From Telluria antibiotica (lineage in GTDB: Bacteria > Pseudomonadota > Gammaproteobacteria > Burkholderiales > Burkholderiaceae_D): 64,000 nucleotides of DNA. The translations under genes were made by a program, and so were the position numbers. The stretch covers positions 62,001-126,000 of the forward strand of contig NZ_JAAQOM010000012.1 of NCBI RefSeq assembly GCF_011682055.1, in the 5' to 3' direction. The notes under the pieces are model-generated. The model did no database searches and was not told the DNA's origin. It saw nothing but the letters and a program-made list of their open reading frames with translations. Position 1 is the stretch's first letter; every line of letters starts with the position of its first letter. Of the stretch, positions 9,163 to 17,019 are shown piece after piece.

Positions 9163-9627
9163 ATGACCACTTTTACACTCCGCCGGGATGCGTTCGGCAA
9201 GCTGATATTGACCAACGCCGAGGGCGAGGAATTCGTCGGCGTCGCGCCCGTGCGCTCGTTCCCCGTGCAGGCGCCCATGAAAGGCATCTCGCTCGTGCGC
9301 GACGGCGGCAAGGAAGTCGGCTGGATCGACGACCTCGAGACGATGCCGGCCGAGATCCGCGCGCTCGTGACGGAAGAACTGGACGGCCGCGAATTCATGC
9401 CGGAAATCCGGGCGATCAAGGCCGTGTCCAGCTTCGCGACGCCGTGCACGTGGACCGTCGCGACGGACCGCGGCGACACGGAATTCGTGCTGAAAGGTGA
9501 GGAAGACATCCGCCGGCTCGGTGCGTATTCGCTGCTGATCGCGGATAGCCACGGTATCCACTTCCTCATTCGCGACATGTTTGCGATCGACAGGGGCAGC
9601 AGGAAGATACTCGACCGGTTTCTCTGA
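9163..9627 (+). CDS. DUF1854 protein, partner of the upstream ABC protein
   Basis: The 154-residue product is almost entirely one DUF1854 domain; there is no signal peptide or membrane helix, so it is probably cytoplasmic. It starts three bases after the ABC gene stop, implying one transcript and probably a complex. The block GKEVGWIDDLETMP and the C-terminal HGIHFLIRDMFAIDRGS are recognisable parts of the family. The biochemical role is not known to me; association with cyanophycin genes is by neighbourhood and by recalled naming in related genomes. Its TGA is in the same frame as the next gene. Confidence 0.9.
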   Translation: MTTFTLRRDAFGKLILTNAEGEEFVGVAPVRSFPVQAPMKGISLVRDGGKEVGWIDDLETMPAEIRALVTEELDGREFMPEIRAIKAVSSFATPCTWTVATDRGDTEFVLKGEEDIRRLGAYSLLIADSHGIHFLIRDMFAIDRGSRKILDRFL

Positions 9628-9675
9628 GTCGCGCGGTCTCGCGTACAGTCACGGCAACCTTGCACGGAGGCCGTC

Positions 9676-10959
9676 ATCGCACCCACCCATTACACCGTCG
9701 TCACCATCGGCTCGGCCGGCGACCTGTTCCCGTTCATCGCGCTGGCGCTGGGCCTGCGCGCACGCGGCCACCGCGTCAGCTTCCTCGCGCCCGAGCAGCA
9801 CGGCCCGTGGGTCCGCGCGGCGGGGCTGCCGTTCACGGGCCTGCCCGTCGACGAGGCCGTGCTGCACGACCCGGACCTGTGGCATCCGACGCGCGGCTTC
9901 GGCGTCGTCTGGCGCGCCACGCGGCCCGCGATGGCGCGCATCGTGCCGTTTGTCGAAGGGCTGCCGGCGGATGAGCGTTGCGTGCTGCTCGTGCATCCGC
10001 TGGCCTTGCCGGAGGCGGACCTGTGCCGCGCCGTGCATCCCGGCGTGAAGATCGCGGCCGCGTACCTGGCGCCCGCGAACCTCATGACGGTGCATGATCC
10101 GCTGATGATCGGGCCGTGGCGCGTGCCGGCGTGGGTGCCGCTGGCGGCGCGGCGCGCGTTCTGGCGCTGGGTCGGACGGCGCTTCATCGATCCCGTCGCG
10201 CTGGCGGACGTGAACGCGGCCCGAGCAGCGCATGCATTGCAACCGGTGCCGTCGCTGATGGACTGGATCGCCACCGTGCCGGATCTGTCGCTGACCTTGT
10301 TCCCCGACTGGTTCGCGCCCACGCAGCCGGACTGGCCGCAACCGCTGGTGCGCGGCGATTTTCCTTTGTTCGATCCTAACGCGGATACAACGCTCTCTGC
10401 CGACTTGCAAGCGTTCCTGCACGCCGGCCCGCCGCCGCTCGTGTTCACGCACGGCACGGGCAACGCACAGGCAGCCGCGTACTTCCGCCATGCGCGCGCG
10501 GCGGCGCAGCAACTGGGCCGCCGCGCTGTCTTCCTCACGCCGCACCGCGACCAGGTGCCGGCCGACTTGCCGGGTACGATGCTGTGGCAGGACTACGTGC
10601 CGCTGCGGACACTCCTCCCGCATGCGGCGGCGCTCATCCACCATGGCGGCATCGGCACGACGGCGGAAGCCTTACGCGCGGGCACGCCGCAGCTCGTCGT
10701 ACCGCTGGCGCACGACCAGTTCGACAATGGCGCGCGCGTGACGGCGCTCGGCGTCGGCGGGAGCCTGCCCGCTGCGCGGCTGAACGAACGACGGCTCGTG
10801 CGTGCGCTGGGCGGTCTGCTGGCCGCGCCCGGTCTGGACGAACGGACGCGGGACGTGGCGGGGCGATTCCAGCCGGGGACCGGAATCGACAGGATGTGCG
10901 ACGCGCTTACGTCGCGTTCCAGAAGTCCCGATGTGCTTCCTTCGCCTCGTCTTCCCTGA
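9676..10959 (+). CDS. GT-B glycosyltransferase (UGT/RhlB-like), apparent ATC start
   Basis: The 427-residue product has the two-domain GT-B layout. Its N-terminal beta strand and loop (VVTIGSAGDLFPFIALALGL) match nucleotide-sugar glycosyltransferases of the sterol-glucosyltransferase/rhamnosyltransferase kind. The C-terminal sugar-nucleotide motif reads HHGGIGTTAEALRAG, followed by P-x-HDQFDNG. Between the previous stop (9625-9627) and GTG 9859 the frame has no ATG, GTG or TTG, and GTG 9859 would delete the N-terminal fold. An ATC at 9676 follows an ideal GGAGG (9666-9670) by five bases, so I place the start there. The acceptor is unknown. The 3' end overlaps the convergent deaminase gene by 53 bases. 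Confidence 0.8.
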   Translation: MAPTHYTVVTIGSAGDLFPFIALALGLRARGHRVSFLAPEQHGPWVRAAGLPFTGLPVDEAVLHDPDLWHPTRGFGVVWRATRPAMARIVPFVEGLPADERCVLLVHPLALPEADLCRAVHPGVKIAAAYLAPANLMTVHDPLMIGPWRVPAWVPLAARRAFWRWVGRRFIDPVALADVNAARAAHALQPVPSLMDWIATVPDLSLTLFPDWFAPTQPDWPQPLVRGDFPLFDPNADTTLSADLQAFLHAGPPPLVFTHGTGNAQAAAYFRHARAAAQQLGRRAVFLTPHRDQVPADLPGTMLWQDYVPLRTLLPHAAALIHHGGIGTTAEALRAGTPQLVVPLAHDQFDNGARVTALGVGGSLPAARLNERRLVRALGGLLAAPGLDERTRDVAGRFQPGTGIDRMCDALTSRSRSPDVLPSPRLP

Positions 10960-11389
10960 GCGGCCCGATCACCTCCGTCGCCCGCTGCCCGCGCGCGAAC
11001 ACGTCGCGGCAGGGCAGGGACAGCGTCGGGTTCTCAGGATCGCTGCCCGTCAGCGCCAGCAGGCTCGTTTCCGACATGCCGTAGACGACGCGCCCGACGC
11101 CGCTCCAGTACGTGCCGCCCGCGCACATCGCGCACGGCTCCGCGTTGCTGTACAGCGTGGCGCCGGCCAGTTCGGCAGGGCCGAACCGGCGCGAGGCAGC
11201 GCGCAGGGCGTTCATCTCCGCGTGCGCCGTGCGGTCCGTGGACGAATCATTCATCGCCTCGGCGATGACGGTGCCGTCCGCGCCGACGACCATGGCCGCG
11301 AACGGGTGGTGGCCTTCGTCGCGCGAACGCTGCGCCAGCGCGAACACGCGGGTCAGGTACGCCTGATCCTGCGGGGTCGGTTCGCTCAT
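10907..11389 (-). CDS. nucleoside/guanine deaminase, cytidine-deaminase fold
   Basis: The 160-residue protein has the zinc site of the cytidine/deoxycytidylate deaminase superfamily: HAEMNAL (His and catalytic Glu) and PCAMC (two zinc Cys). Length and motifs fit guanine deaminase (GuaD-like) or a related purine or nucleoside deaminase rather than TadA. Its ATG at 11389 overlaps the stop of the BMP-type binding protein (ATGA), so it is co-translated with a nucleoside uptake system, which supports a catabolic role on imported purines or nucleosides. Substrate is inferred from context. Confidence 0.85.
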   Translation of the reverse strand: MSEPTPQDQAYLTRVFALAQRSRDEGHHPFAAMVVGADGTVIAEAMNDSSTDRTAHAEMNALRAASRRFGPAELAGATLYSNAEPCAMCAGGTYWSGVGRVVYGMSETSLLALTGSDPENPTLSLPCRDVFARGQRATEVIGPLREDEAKEAHRDFWNAT

Positions 11390-12456
11390 TTTGGAATCGT
11401 GCCCTCCACACCCTGCACGTACCAGTTCATCCCTTTCAGGTCGGCCAGCGACAGCTCCTTGCCCGCCGCCACCTTGAGGGCGCCCGACTGGTCCTTGATC
11501 GGTCCGTGGAACGGCTTGATCTCGCCGCCGACCAGGGCCGCCTTCTTCGCGTCGAACAGCTTGGCCGTGTCGGCCGGGATCACGGCGTTCAGCGGCGACA
11601 TCTTGACCATGCCTTCCGAGAGACCGCCGCGCACTTCCGCGCTCTTCCACGTGCCCGCGATCACGGACTGCGCGGTGCGGGTGTAGAAGTCGCCCCACGA
11701 ATTCGTCGTTGCCGTCAGGTGGGCTTTCGGGGCGAACTTCGCCATGTCGGAATCCCAGCCGAACGCGTACTTGCCCTTTTCCTGCGCCACCTGCAGCGTG
11801 GCCGGCGAATCCGTGTTCTGCGTGAGCACGTCGGCGCCCTGCGCGATCAGGGTCTCGGCGGCCTGGCGCTCCTTGGCCGGGTCGTACCAGCTGTTGATCC
11901 ACACGACCTTCGTCTTGATCGCGGGGTTCACGCTTTGCGCGCCCAGCGTGTACGCGTTGATGTTGCGGATCACCTCGGGCACGGGGTAGGAGCCGACGAA
12001 GCCGATGGTACCCGACTTGCTCATCTTCGCGGCGATGACGCCCTGCAGGTACGTGCCTTCGTACTGGCGCGTCTCGTACACGCCCAGGTTCTTCGCGAGC
12101 TTGTAGCCGGTTGCGTGTTCGAACACGACGTTCGGGAATGCCTTTGCAACCTTCTCCGTCGGGTTCATGAAGCCGAACGACGTCGTGAAGACGAGCTTGT
12201 TGCCGTCGGCGGCGAGCTTGCGGATGACGCGCTCGGCGTCCGCGCCTTCCGGCACGTTCTCGACATAGGTGGTGACCACCTTGCCGCCAAGCGCCTTTTC
12301 CATGGCCAGGCGGCCCTGTTCGTGGGCATAGGTCCAGCCCGCGTCGCCGACGGGGCCGACGTAGACGAAGGCCACTTTCAGCGGATCGGCCGCGTACGCA
12401 TTCAGGGCGACGAGGGAAGACAGGAGGGCAGCGGCGAGCAGTGTGCGACGGTTCAT
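11386..12456 (-). CDS. BMP-family substrate-binding protein of a nucleoside ABC transporter
   Basis: The 356-residue product has a signal peptide (cleavage after NAYA, about residue 22) and a BMP/PnrA-type periplasmic binding domain, seen in VAFVYVGPVGDAGW, GFVGSYPVPEVIRN and DVLTQNTDSPATLQ. It has no lipobox, so it is probably soluble in the periplasm. Binding proteins of this family deliver nucleosides or nucleobases to permeases like those at 15922-17939. It lies between the Tsx-like porin gene and the deaminase, with an ATGA overlap to the latter. Confidence 0.92.
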   Translation of the reverse strand: MNRRTLLAAALLSSLVALNAYAADPLKVAFVYVGPVGDAGWTYAHEQGRLAMEKALGGKVVTTYVENVPEGADAERVIRKLAADGNKLVFTTSFGFMNPTEKVAKAFPNVVFEHATGYKLAKNLGVYETRQYEGTYLQGVIAAKMSKSGTIGFVGSYPVPEVIRNINAYTLGAQSVNPAIKTKVVWINSWYDPAKERQAAETLIAQGADVLTQNTDSPATLQVAQEKGKYAFGWDSDMAKFAPKAHLTATTNSWGDFYTRTAQSVIAGTWKSAEVRGGLSEGMVKMSPLNAVIPADTAKLFDAKKAALVGGEIKPFHGPIKDQSGALKVAAGKELSLADLKGMNWYVQGVEGTIPK

Positions 12457-12487
12457 GGTGTTCCTTTTTCAGTGAAGGATGGATGGA

Positions 12488-13333
12488 TCAGAAGTGGTAC
12501 TCGGCGCGGACCATCGGCGTCTTCGCGGTGGCGCCCTTCGCGATGTCGGTCGGGTTGCCGAACTTGTTCTTCCAGTACTGGTATTCGAGGCCCAGTTTCA
12601 GCGTGTTCTTCGCCGCGCCGATGGCGGGGCTCAGGTCGTACATGACCTGCGCGTCGACGTTGATCTCGACGGCCGTCGGGCCGCCGAACTCGTTGCGGCC
12701 CTTCGTGCCGATGTAGTTGGCGTAGCCCTCGAACGACAACGGCACGCCCAGCGTGAACGGGATGCCCCACGCGGCCGTCAGCATCGCGTGCGTCTTGTAC
12801 GTGTAGCGCGGGGTGGACGTGCTCGTGAAGCCGTTGAATGGTGCGTTGCTCTCGCGCAGGGCGAGCAGGCTGACGTCGAGGAAGCCCGGCACGTCGAACA
12901 TCAGCGTGGGACCCAGCACCAGCATGCGCTTCTTGGAGTTGTAGCCGGCGTCCGTCTTGCTGTTGACGTCGAAGCCGCCGGTGACGCCGACGCCGCGCAC
13001 GGGACCGAAGGCGAGGTTCGCACCCGTCACCTTGCCCAGGTCGAGCGTGTGGCGGTACACCGCGTAGGCTTCGTGCGCGCCGCTCGATGCGCCCACGGCG
13101 GACGGATCGTGCGAGTCGGAGAACAGGAAGTCGACGCTGAAGAAGTTCTTGCCGTACTTGTAGCCGCTGACGTTGGAGAAGTTGATGACGTGCTTCGTGA
13201 TGTCTTCGCCGTTGTACGGTTCGGAGAACTTGGTGCCGTAGCGCCAGCTGAGCGACGTGTCGCTCCAGTCGGCGGCGTGGGCGGCGGTGGTGCAGAAGGC
13301 GGCGAGGAGGGCGAGGCAGGCGGACGTCTTCAT
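12488..13333 (-). CDS. Tsx-like nucleoside-specific outer membrane channel
   Basis: The 281-residue product begins with a signal peptide (cleaved after AHA, about residue 20), shows alternating beta-strand sequence such as DTSLSWRYGTKF, and ends in EYHF; a terminal aromatic residue is the usual signal of outer-membrane barrels. Length and the SWRYG start resemble the OmpK/Tsx nucleoside-porin family. It sits directly before the binding-protein gene (31-base gap), so it likely passes nucleosides through the outer membrane for the same system. A strong hairpin lies in its leader. Confidence 0.85.
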   Translation of the reverse strand: MKTSACLALLAAFCTTAAHAADWSDTSLSWRYGTKFSEPYNGEDITKHVINFSNVSGYKYGKNFFSVDFLFSDSHDPSAVGASSGAHEAYAVYRHTLDLGKVTGANLAFGPVRGVGVTGGFDVNSKTDAGYNSKKRMLVLGPTLMFDVPGFLDVSLLALRESNAPFNGFTSTSTPRYTYKTHAMLTAAWGIPFTLGVPLSFEGYANYIGTKGRNEFGGPTAVEINVDAQVMYDLSPAIGAAKNTLKLGLEYQYWKNKFGNPTDIAKGATAKTPMVRAEYHF

Positions 13334-13365
13334 TCGGTTTCCTTGTTATGGTGGGGGGGCATTGC

Positions 13366-13401
13366 GATTGCATCCGATCGCGAACGGGATCGGATGCAAT
13401 C
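13366..13401 (-). promoter_or_regulatory. perfect 14-bp inverted repeat between gntR and the tsx-like gene
   Basis: GATTGCATCCGATC (13366-13379) pairs without mismatch with GATCGGATGCAATC (13388-13401) across eight bases. It lies 37 bases after the gntR stop and 33 bases before the tsx-like ATG. On the minus strand it is followed by a C-run, not a U-run, so it is not a typical terminator. It could be an attenuating or stabilising RNA hairpin, or a DNA-binding site; it does not resemble the TTGTATACAA operators upstream. Confidence 0.6.
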
Positions 13402-13438
13402 TCGACCTCATCCATATGCAAGTTGCGGGCCAGGCCGT

Positions 13439-14152
13439 TCAGCGCTCGCCCAGCGCTTCCGCGAGGTTGACCTTGCGATCCTGGTCGCCCAGGTGCAGGC
13501 GGGCCTCGATCTCGAGCAGGTGGTGTTCGATCAGGTCGACGGCCTTGTCGGCGTCGCCGTTCTCGATCAGCGTGAGCAGGTCGTGATGGTCGTGGTTGCC
13601 GCACATCGGCGTTCCCGGGTTTTCGTACAGCGCGATGATCAGTGAGCAGCGCGACACCAGTTCGGCCATGAAGCGCTGCAGCACGGCGTTGCCGGCCAGT
13701 TCCGCCAGCAGCAGGTGGAATTCCCCGCCCAGCCGGATCCACGCGGCGCGGTCGGCACCATGGCGCGCCGCCTCTTCGGCATCGATGGCCGCGCGGATCG
13801 CTTGCAGGGACGAGGGCGTCGCGCGGCGCACGACCAGCGGCACGATTTCACGCTCCAGCGCGCGCCGCGCCGCGAATACGTCGCGCGCCTCCTTGGGCGT
13901 GGGCGACGCCACGACGGCGCCGCGGTTGGGGCGCAGCTCGATGATGTGGTCGTGCGCGAGCCGCTGCAGGGCCTTGCGCACGGTGGTGCGGCTCACGTCG
14001 TACAGCGCGCAGAAATCCGCTTCACCCAGGCGGGTGCCGGGCGGCAGGCGGTGGCTCATCACGGCGCTCACGACAGCGCGGTAGATGCGCTCGTCGACGG
14101 CCGTGAGCCCGCGCTTGCGCGCCGGTGCGGAAGGGGCGGCGATGTCGGTCAT
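13439..14152 (-). CDS. GntR-family (FadR subfamily) regulator of the nucleoside locus
   Basis: The 237-residue product has an N-terminal winged helix (about 18-85, with DVSRTTVRKALQRL as recognition region) and a C-terminal all-helical FCD domain containing the His and Asp residues that bind metal or ligand in this subfamily. The ATG at 14152 has a GGAG eight bases upstream; longer in-frame starts lack this. It is transcribed away from the ABC operon, with two TTGTATACAA palindromes between them. I infer a repressor of both arms and of itself, released by a purine or nucleoside metabolite. Confidence 0.9.
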   Translation of the reverse strand: MTDIAAPSAPARKRGLTAVDERIYRAVVSAVMSHRLPPGTRLGEADFCALYDVSRTTVRKALQRLAHDHIIELRPNRGAVVASPTPKEARDVFAARRALEREIVPLVVRRATPSSLQAIRAAIDAEEAARHGADRAAWIRLGGEFHLLLAELAGNAVLQRFMAELVSRCSLIIALYENPGTPMCGNHDHHDLLTLIENGDADKAVDLIEHHLLEIEARLHLGDQDRKVNLAEALGER

Positions 14153-14287
14153 GCTTGTCTCCATGTCTGGGATGCGATTGGCGACACTGGAAGCAGGAAT
14201 CGTGCACACGCGCGTCCGTACCCATCCGCCGCACCGGCGGCAGGCACGTGCGCGTTTTCGGTGAGACGGTGACCCGCGTCGGTGCGG

Positions 14288-14299
14288 TTTGTATACAAA
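14288..14299. promoter_or_regulatory. operator 1, probable GntR binding site
   Basis: TTTGTATACAAA is a perfect 12-bp palindrome; the flanks extend it to 18 bp with one mismatched pair (CGG on the left, TCG on the right). It lies 136 bases upstream of the gntR ATG in the divergent gap. FadR/GntR-type proteins bind such short AT-rich dyads. The same core recurs 69 bp downstream. Confidence 0.7.
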
Positions 14300-14357
14300 T
14301 CGTGCGCCCTGTGCCCGCAGGGCGGTGGGCACGCAACTTGCAAACGACAACCACGTT

Positions 14358-14367
14358 TTGTATACAA
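14358..14367. promoter_or_regulatory. operator 2, probable GntR binding site at the ABC operon
   Basis: TTGTATACAA repeats the core of operator 1 exactly, centre to centre 69 bp. It ends 15 bases before the ABC ATG (14382) and six bases before its GGAG, so a bound repressor would block transcription start or early elongation of the transport operon. Confidence 0.7.
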
Positions 14368-14381
14368 CGATTGGAGTCAGA

Positions 14382-15935
14382 ATGGGCGATCCCCACGAAC
14401 GCAGCGAACCGCGCCTGCGGCTGCTCGGGGTCTCGAAGATCTATCCGTCCGTCGTGGCCAACGCGGACGTGAACCTGACGGTCATGCCCGGCGAGATCCA
14501 CGCCGTGCTGGGCGAGAACGGGGCCGGCAAGAGCACCCTCATGAAGATGATCTACGGCGTCACGAAGCCGGACGCCGGCGAGATCATGTGGGAGGGCCGG
14601 CAGGTACGCATCGATTCGCCGTCGGCCGCGCGCCGCTTGGGCATCGGCATGGTGTTCCAGCACTTCGCGCTGTTCGAGACCCTGACGGTCGCCGAGAACA
14701 TCGCACTCGCGCTGGACGGGAGGACGCCGCCGGCCGCGCTCGCGCCGCGCATCCGCGCCGTCTCGGAGCAATACGGCCTGCCGCTCGATCCGGACCGGCT
14801 CGTGCACAGCATGTCGGTCGGCGAACGCCAGCGCGTGGAGATCGTGCGCTGCCTGCTGCAATCGCCGCGCCTGCTGATCATGGACGAGCCCACGTCGGTG
14901 CTCACGCCGGACGCGGTGCAGACACTGTTCGTGTCGCTGCGCCGCCTGCGCGACGAGGGCGTCAGCATCCTTTACATCAGCCACAAGCTGGACGAGATCC
15001 AGGCCCTGTGCGACCGCGCCACCGTGCTGCGCGCGGGCCGCGTGGCCGGCACCGCCGTCCCGCGCGAAGAGTCGGCGCACTCGCTGGCCGAACTGATGAT
15101 CGGCGGCGACCTGCCCACCTGCACCCTGGCCCCGCGCACGCCGGGCGAGGTGGCGCTGGCGCTGGCCGCGCTCGACCTGCCGAGCGCGGACCCGTTCGGC
15201 ACCACGCTGCGCGGTGTCTCCCTGGCCGTGCGCGCCGGCGAGATCGTCGGGCTGGCCGGCGTCTCGGGCAACGGCCAGCAGGAGCTGCTGAAAGCCATCT
15301 CCGGCGAGCGGCTGGCGCCGGACGCGGCGTCGATCCGGCTGCTCGGGAAGAACGTCGGCCGCCTCGATGCCGCCGCGCGCCGCCGGCTGGGACTCGGCTT
15401 CGTCCCGGAAGAGAGATTGGGTCGCGGTGCCGTGCCCGCGCTGTCGCTGGCCGACAATGCGCTGCTGACCGGCTACCTGAATCCCGCCGCCGGCATGGCG
15501 CCGGGCGGCGTGATCCGGCGCGGCGCCGTGCGTGCATTCGCGGCCGCCGTCATCGAGCGCTTCAAGGTCAAGTGCGGCGGCACGTCGTCCGCGGCCGCGA
15601 GCCTCTCGGGCGGCAATCTGCAGAAATTCATCGTCGGGCGCGAGATCCGCCTGGCACCTAAAGTGATGGTCGTCGCCCAGCCCACGTGGGGCGTCGACGT
15701 CGGTGCCGCCATGCTGATCCGCCAGGCCATCGTCGAACTGCGCGACGCGGGCGTGGCCGTCCTCGTGGTGTCGGAAGAACTCGACGAATTGTTCATGATG
15801 TGCGACCGCATCGCCGTGCTGGCGAAGGGCCGCCTGTCGCCCGCCGTCGCGACGTCCGCCACCACCGTCGATCGAATCGGCCGCTGGATGGGCGGCGATT
15901 TTGCTGTTGAAGGAGAGACCCATGTCCCGGCTTGA
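14382..15935 (+). CDS. nucleoside ABC transporter, double ATPase subunit
   Basis: The 517-residue protein carries two ATPase domains in tandem. The first has GENGAGKST (about 48-56), MSVGERQR and LLIMDEPTS. The second has GVSGNGQQ in place of a canonical Walker A, then LSGGNLQK and VVAQPTWGVDVG. A degenerate second site is usual in sugar and nucleoside (RbsA/NupA-type) ATPases. It powers import by the two permeases that follow. The ATG at 14382 has GGAG at 14373-14376. Operator 2 lies just upstream. The 3' end overlaps the first permease by 14 bases. Confidence 0.92.
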   Translation: MGDPHERSEPRLRLLGVSKIYPSVVANADVNLTVMPGEIHAVLGENGAGKSTLMKMIYGVTKPDAGEIMWEGRQVRIDSPSAARRLGIGMVFQHFALFETLTVAENIALALDGRTPPAALAPRIRAVSEQYGLPLDPDRLVHSMSVGERQRVEIVRCLLQSPRLLIMDEPTSVLTPDAVQTLFVSLRRLRDEGVSILYISHKLDEIQALCDRATVLRAGRVAGTAVPREESAHSLAELMIGGDLPTCTLAPRTPGEVALALAALDLPSADPFGTTLRGVSLAVRAGEIVGLAGVSGNGQQELLKAISGERLAPDAASIRLLGKNVGRLDAAARRRLGLGFVPEERLGRGAVPALSLADNALLTGYLNPAAGMAPGGVIRRGAVRAFAAAVIERFKVKCGGTSSAAASLSGGNLQKFIVGREIRLAPKVMVVAQPTWGVDVGAAMLIRQAIVELRDAGVAVLVVSEELDELFMMCDRIAVLAKGRLSPAVATSATTVDRIGRWMGGDFAVEGETHVPA

Positions 15936-17019
15936 AGCCCGTCCCGAACCCTCGCGCGCGATGATGCTGTCGTCGCCGCTCATTGCCGCCGCCGCGATGC
16001 TCGTCTCGGGCTCGCTGCTGTTCCTGTTCCTCGGGCAGGCGCCGCTGCACGCGTTCTACGTGTATTTTATCCAGCCGCTCACGTCCTGGTACGGCATCGG
16101 CGAACTGCTGCTCAAGGCCACGCCGCTGATCCTGTGCGGCATCGGCCTCGCCATCGGCTTTCGCGCCAACGTCCACAACATCGGCGCGGACGGCCAGCTG
16201 ACGATGGGGGCCGTCGCCGCCGGCTGCGTCGCATTGTATTTCGACGGCGCCGAGGGACCGTGGCTGGTGCCGCTGATGATCGTCGCAGGCGCCATCGGCG
16301 GCGCCGCGTGGGCAGCCGTGCCTGCATTGCTCCGCACGCGGTTCAATACCAGCGAGATCCTCGTGTCGCTGATGCTCGTGTACGTCGCGTACCTGTTCCT
16401 CGGCTATCTCGTGCACGGCCCCGTGCGCGATCCAGCCGGCTACAACTTCCCGCAATCGAAGATGTTCGGCGACGCCGCCATGCTGCCGCTGCTGAAGGAA
16501 GGCCTGCGCGTGAATGCCGCGTTCCTGCTGTCGCTCTTTGCCGTGGCGGGCGCGTGGTTCTTTTGCCGCCACAGCTTCGCGGGCTATCGCATGCAGGTGT
16601 CCGGCATGGCGCCGGCCGCCGCGCTGTACGCCGGGTTTTCCGAGCCGAAGAACGTGTGGATCGCGTTCCTGACGAGCGGCGCGCTGGCCGGCGTGGCGGG
16701 CGTGGGCGAGGTGGCGGGGCCGCTGGGCCAGCTGCAGGCGTCGGTGTCGCCCGGCTACGGCTTCGCCGCCATCATCGTCGCGTACGTGGGCCGCCTGCAT
16801 CCGGTCGGCGTGCTGCTGGCGTCCCTGCTGATGTCGCTGCTGTACATCGGTGGCGAGACGGCGCAGATCGAGCTCCAGTTGCCGTCCGCCATCACCGGCC
16901 TGTTCCAGGGCCTGCTGCTGTTCTACCTGCTCGCGGCCGACCTGTTCATCCATTACCGCATCAAGCCCCGTGCGCCCGCGCTCGTGGCCGTGCCCGTCGT
17001 CGCGAAGGAGACCGCATGA
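15922..17019 (+). CDS. nucleoside ABC transporter permease 1
   Basis: The 365-residue integral membrane protein has about nine or ten hydrophobic segments and the BPD_transp_2 signature around GIGLAIGFRANVHNIGADGQ, typical of NupB/YufP-type permeases that pair with BMP binding proteins. The ATG at 15922 follows AAGGAGAG and lies inside the end of the ATPase gene. Its stop overlaps the start of permease 2 (ATGA), showing tight coupling. It acts in the inner membrane as half of the translocation pore. Confidence 0.92.
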   Translation: MSRLEARPEPSRAMMLSSPLIAAAAMLVSGSLLFLFLGQAPLHAFYVYFIQPLTSWYGIGELLLKATPLILCGIGLAIGFRANVHNIGADGQLTMGAVAAGCVALYFDGAEGPWLVPLMIVAGAIGGAAWAAVPALLRTRFNTSEILVSLMLVYVAYLFLGYLVHGPVRDPAGYNFPQSKMFGDAAMLPLLKEGLRVNAAFLLSLFAVAGAWFFCRHSFAGYRMQVSGMAPAAALYAGFSEPKNVWIAFLTSGALAGVAGVGEVAGPLGQLQASVSPGYGFAAIIVAYVGRLHPVGVLLASLLMSLLYIGGETAQIELQLPSAITGLFQGLLLFYLLAADLFIHYRIKPRAPALVAVPVVAKETA

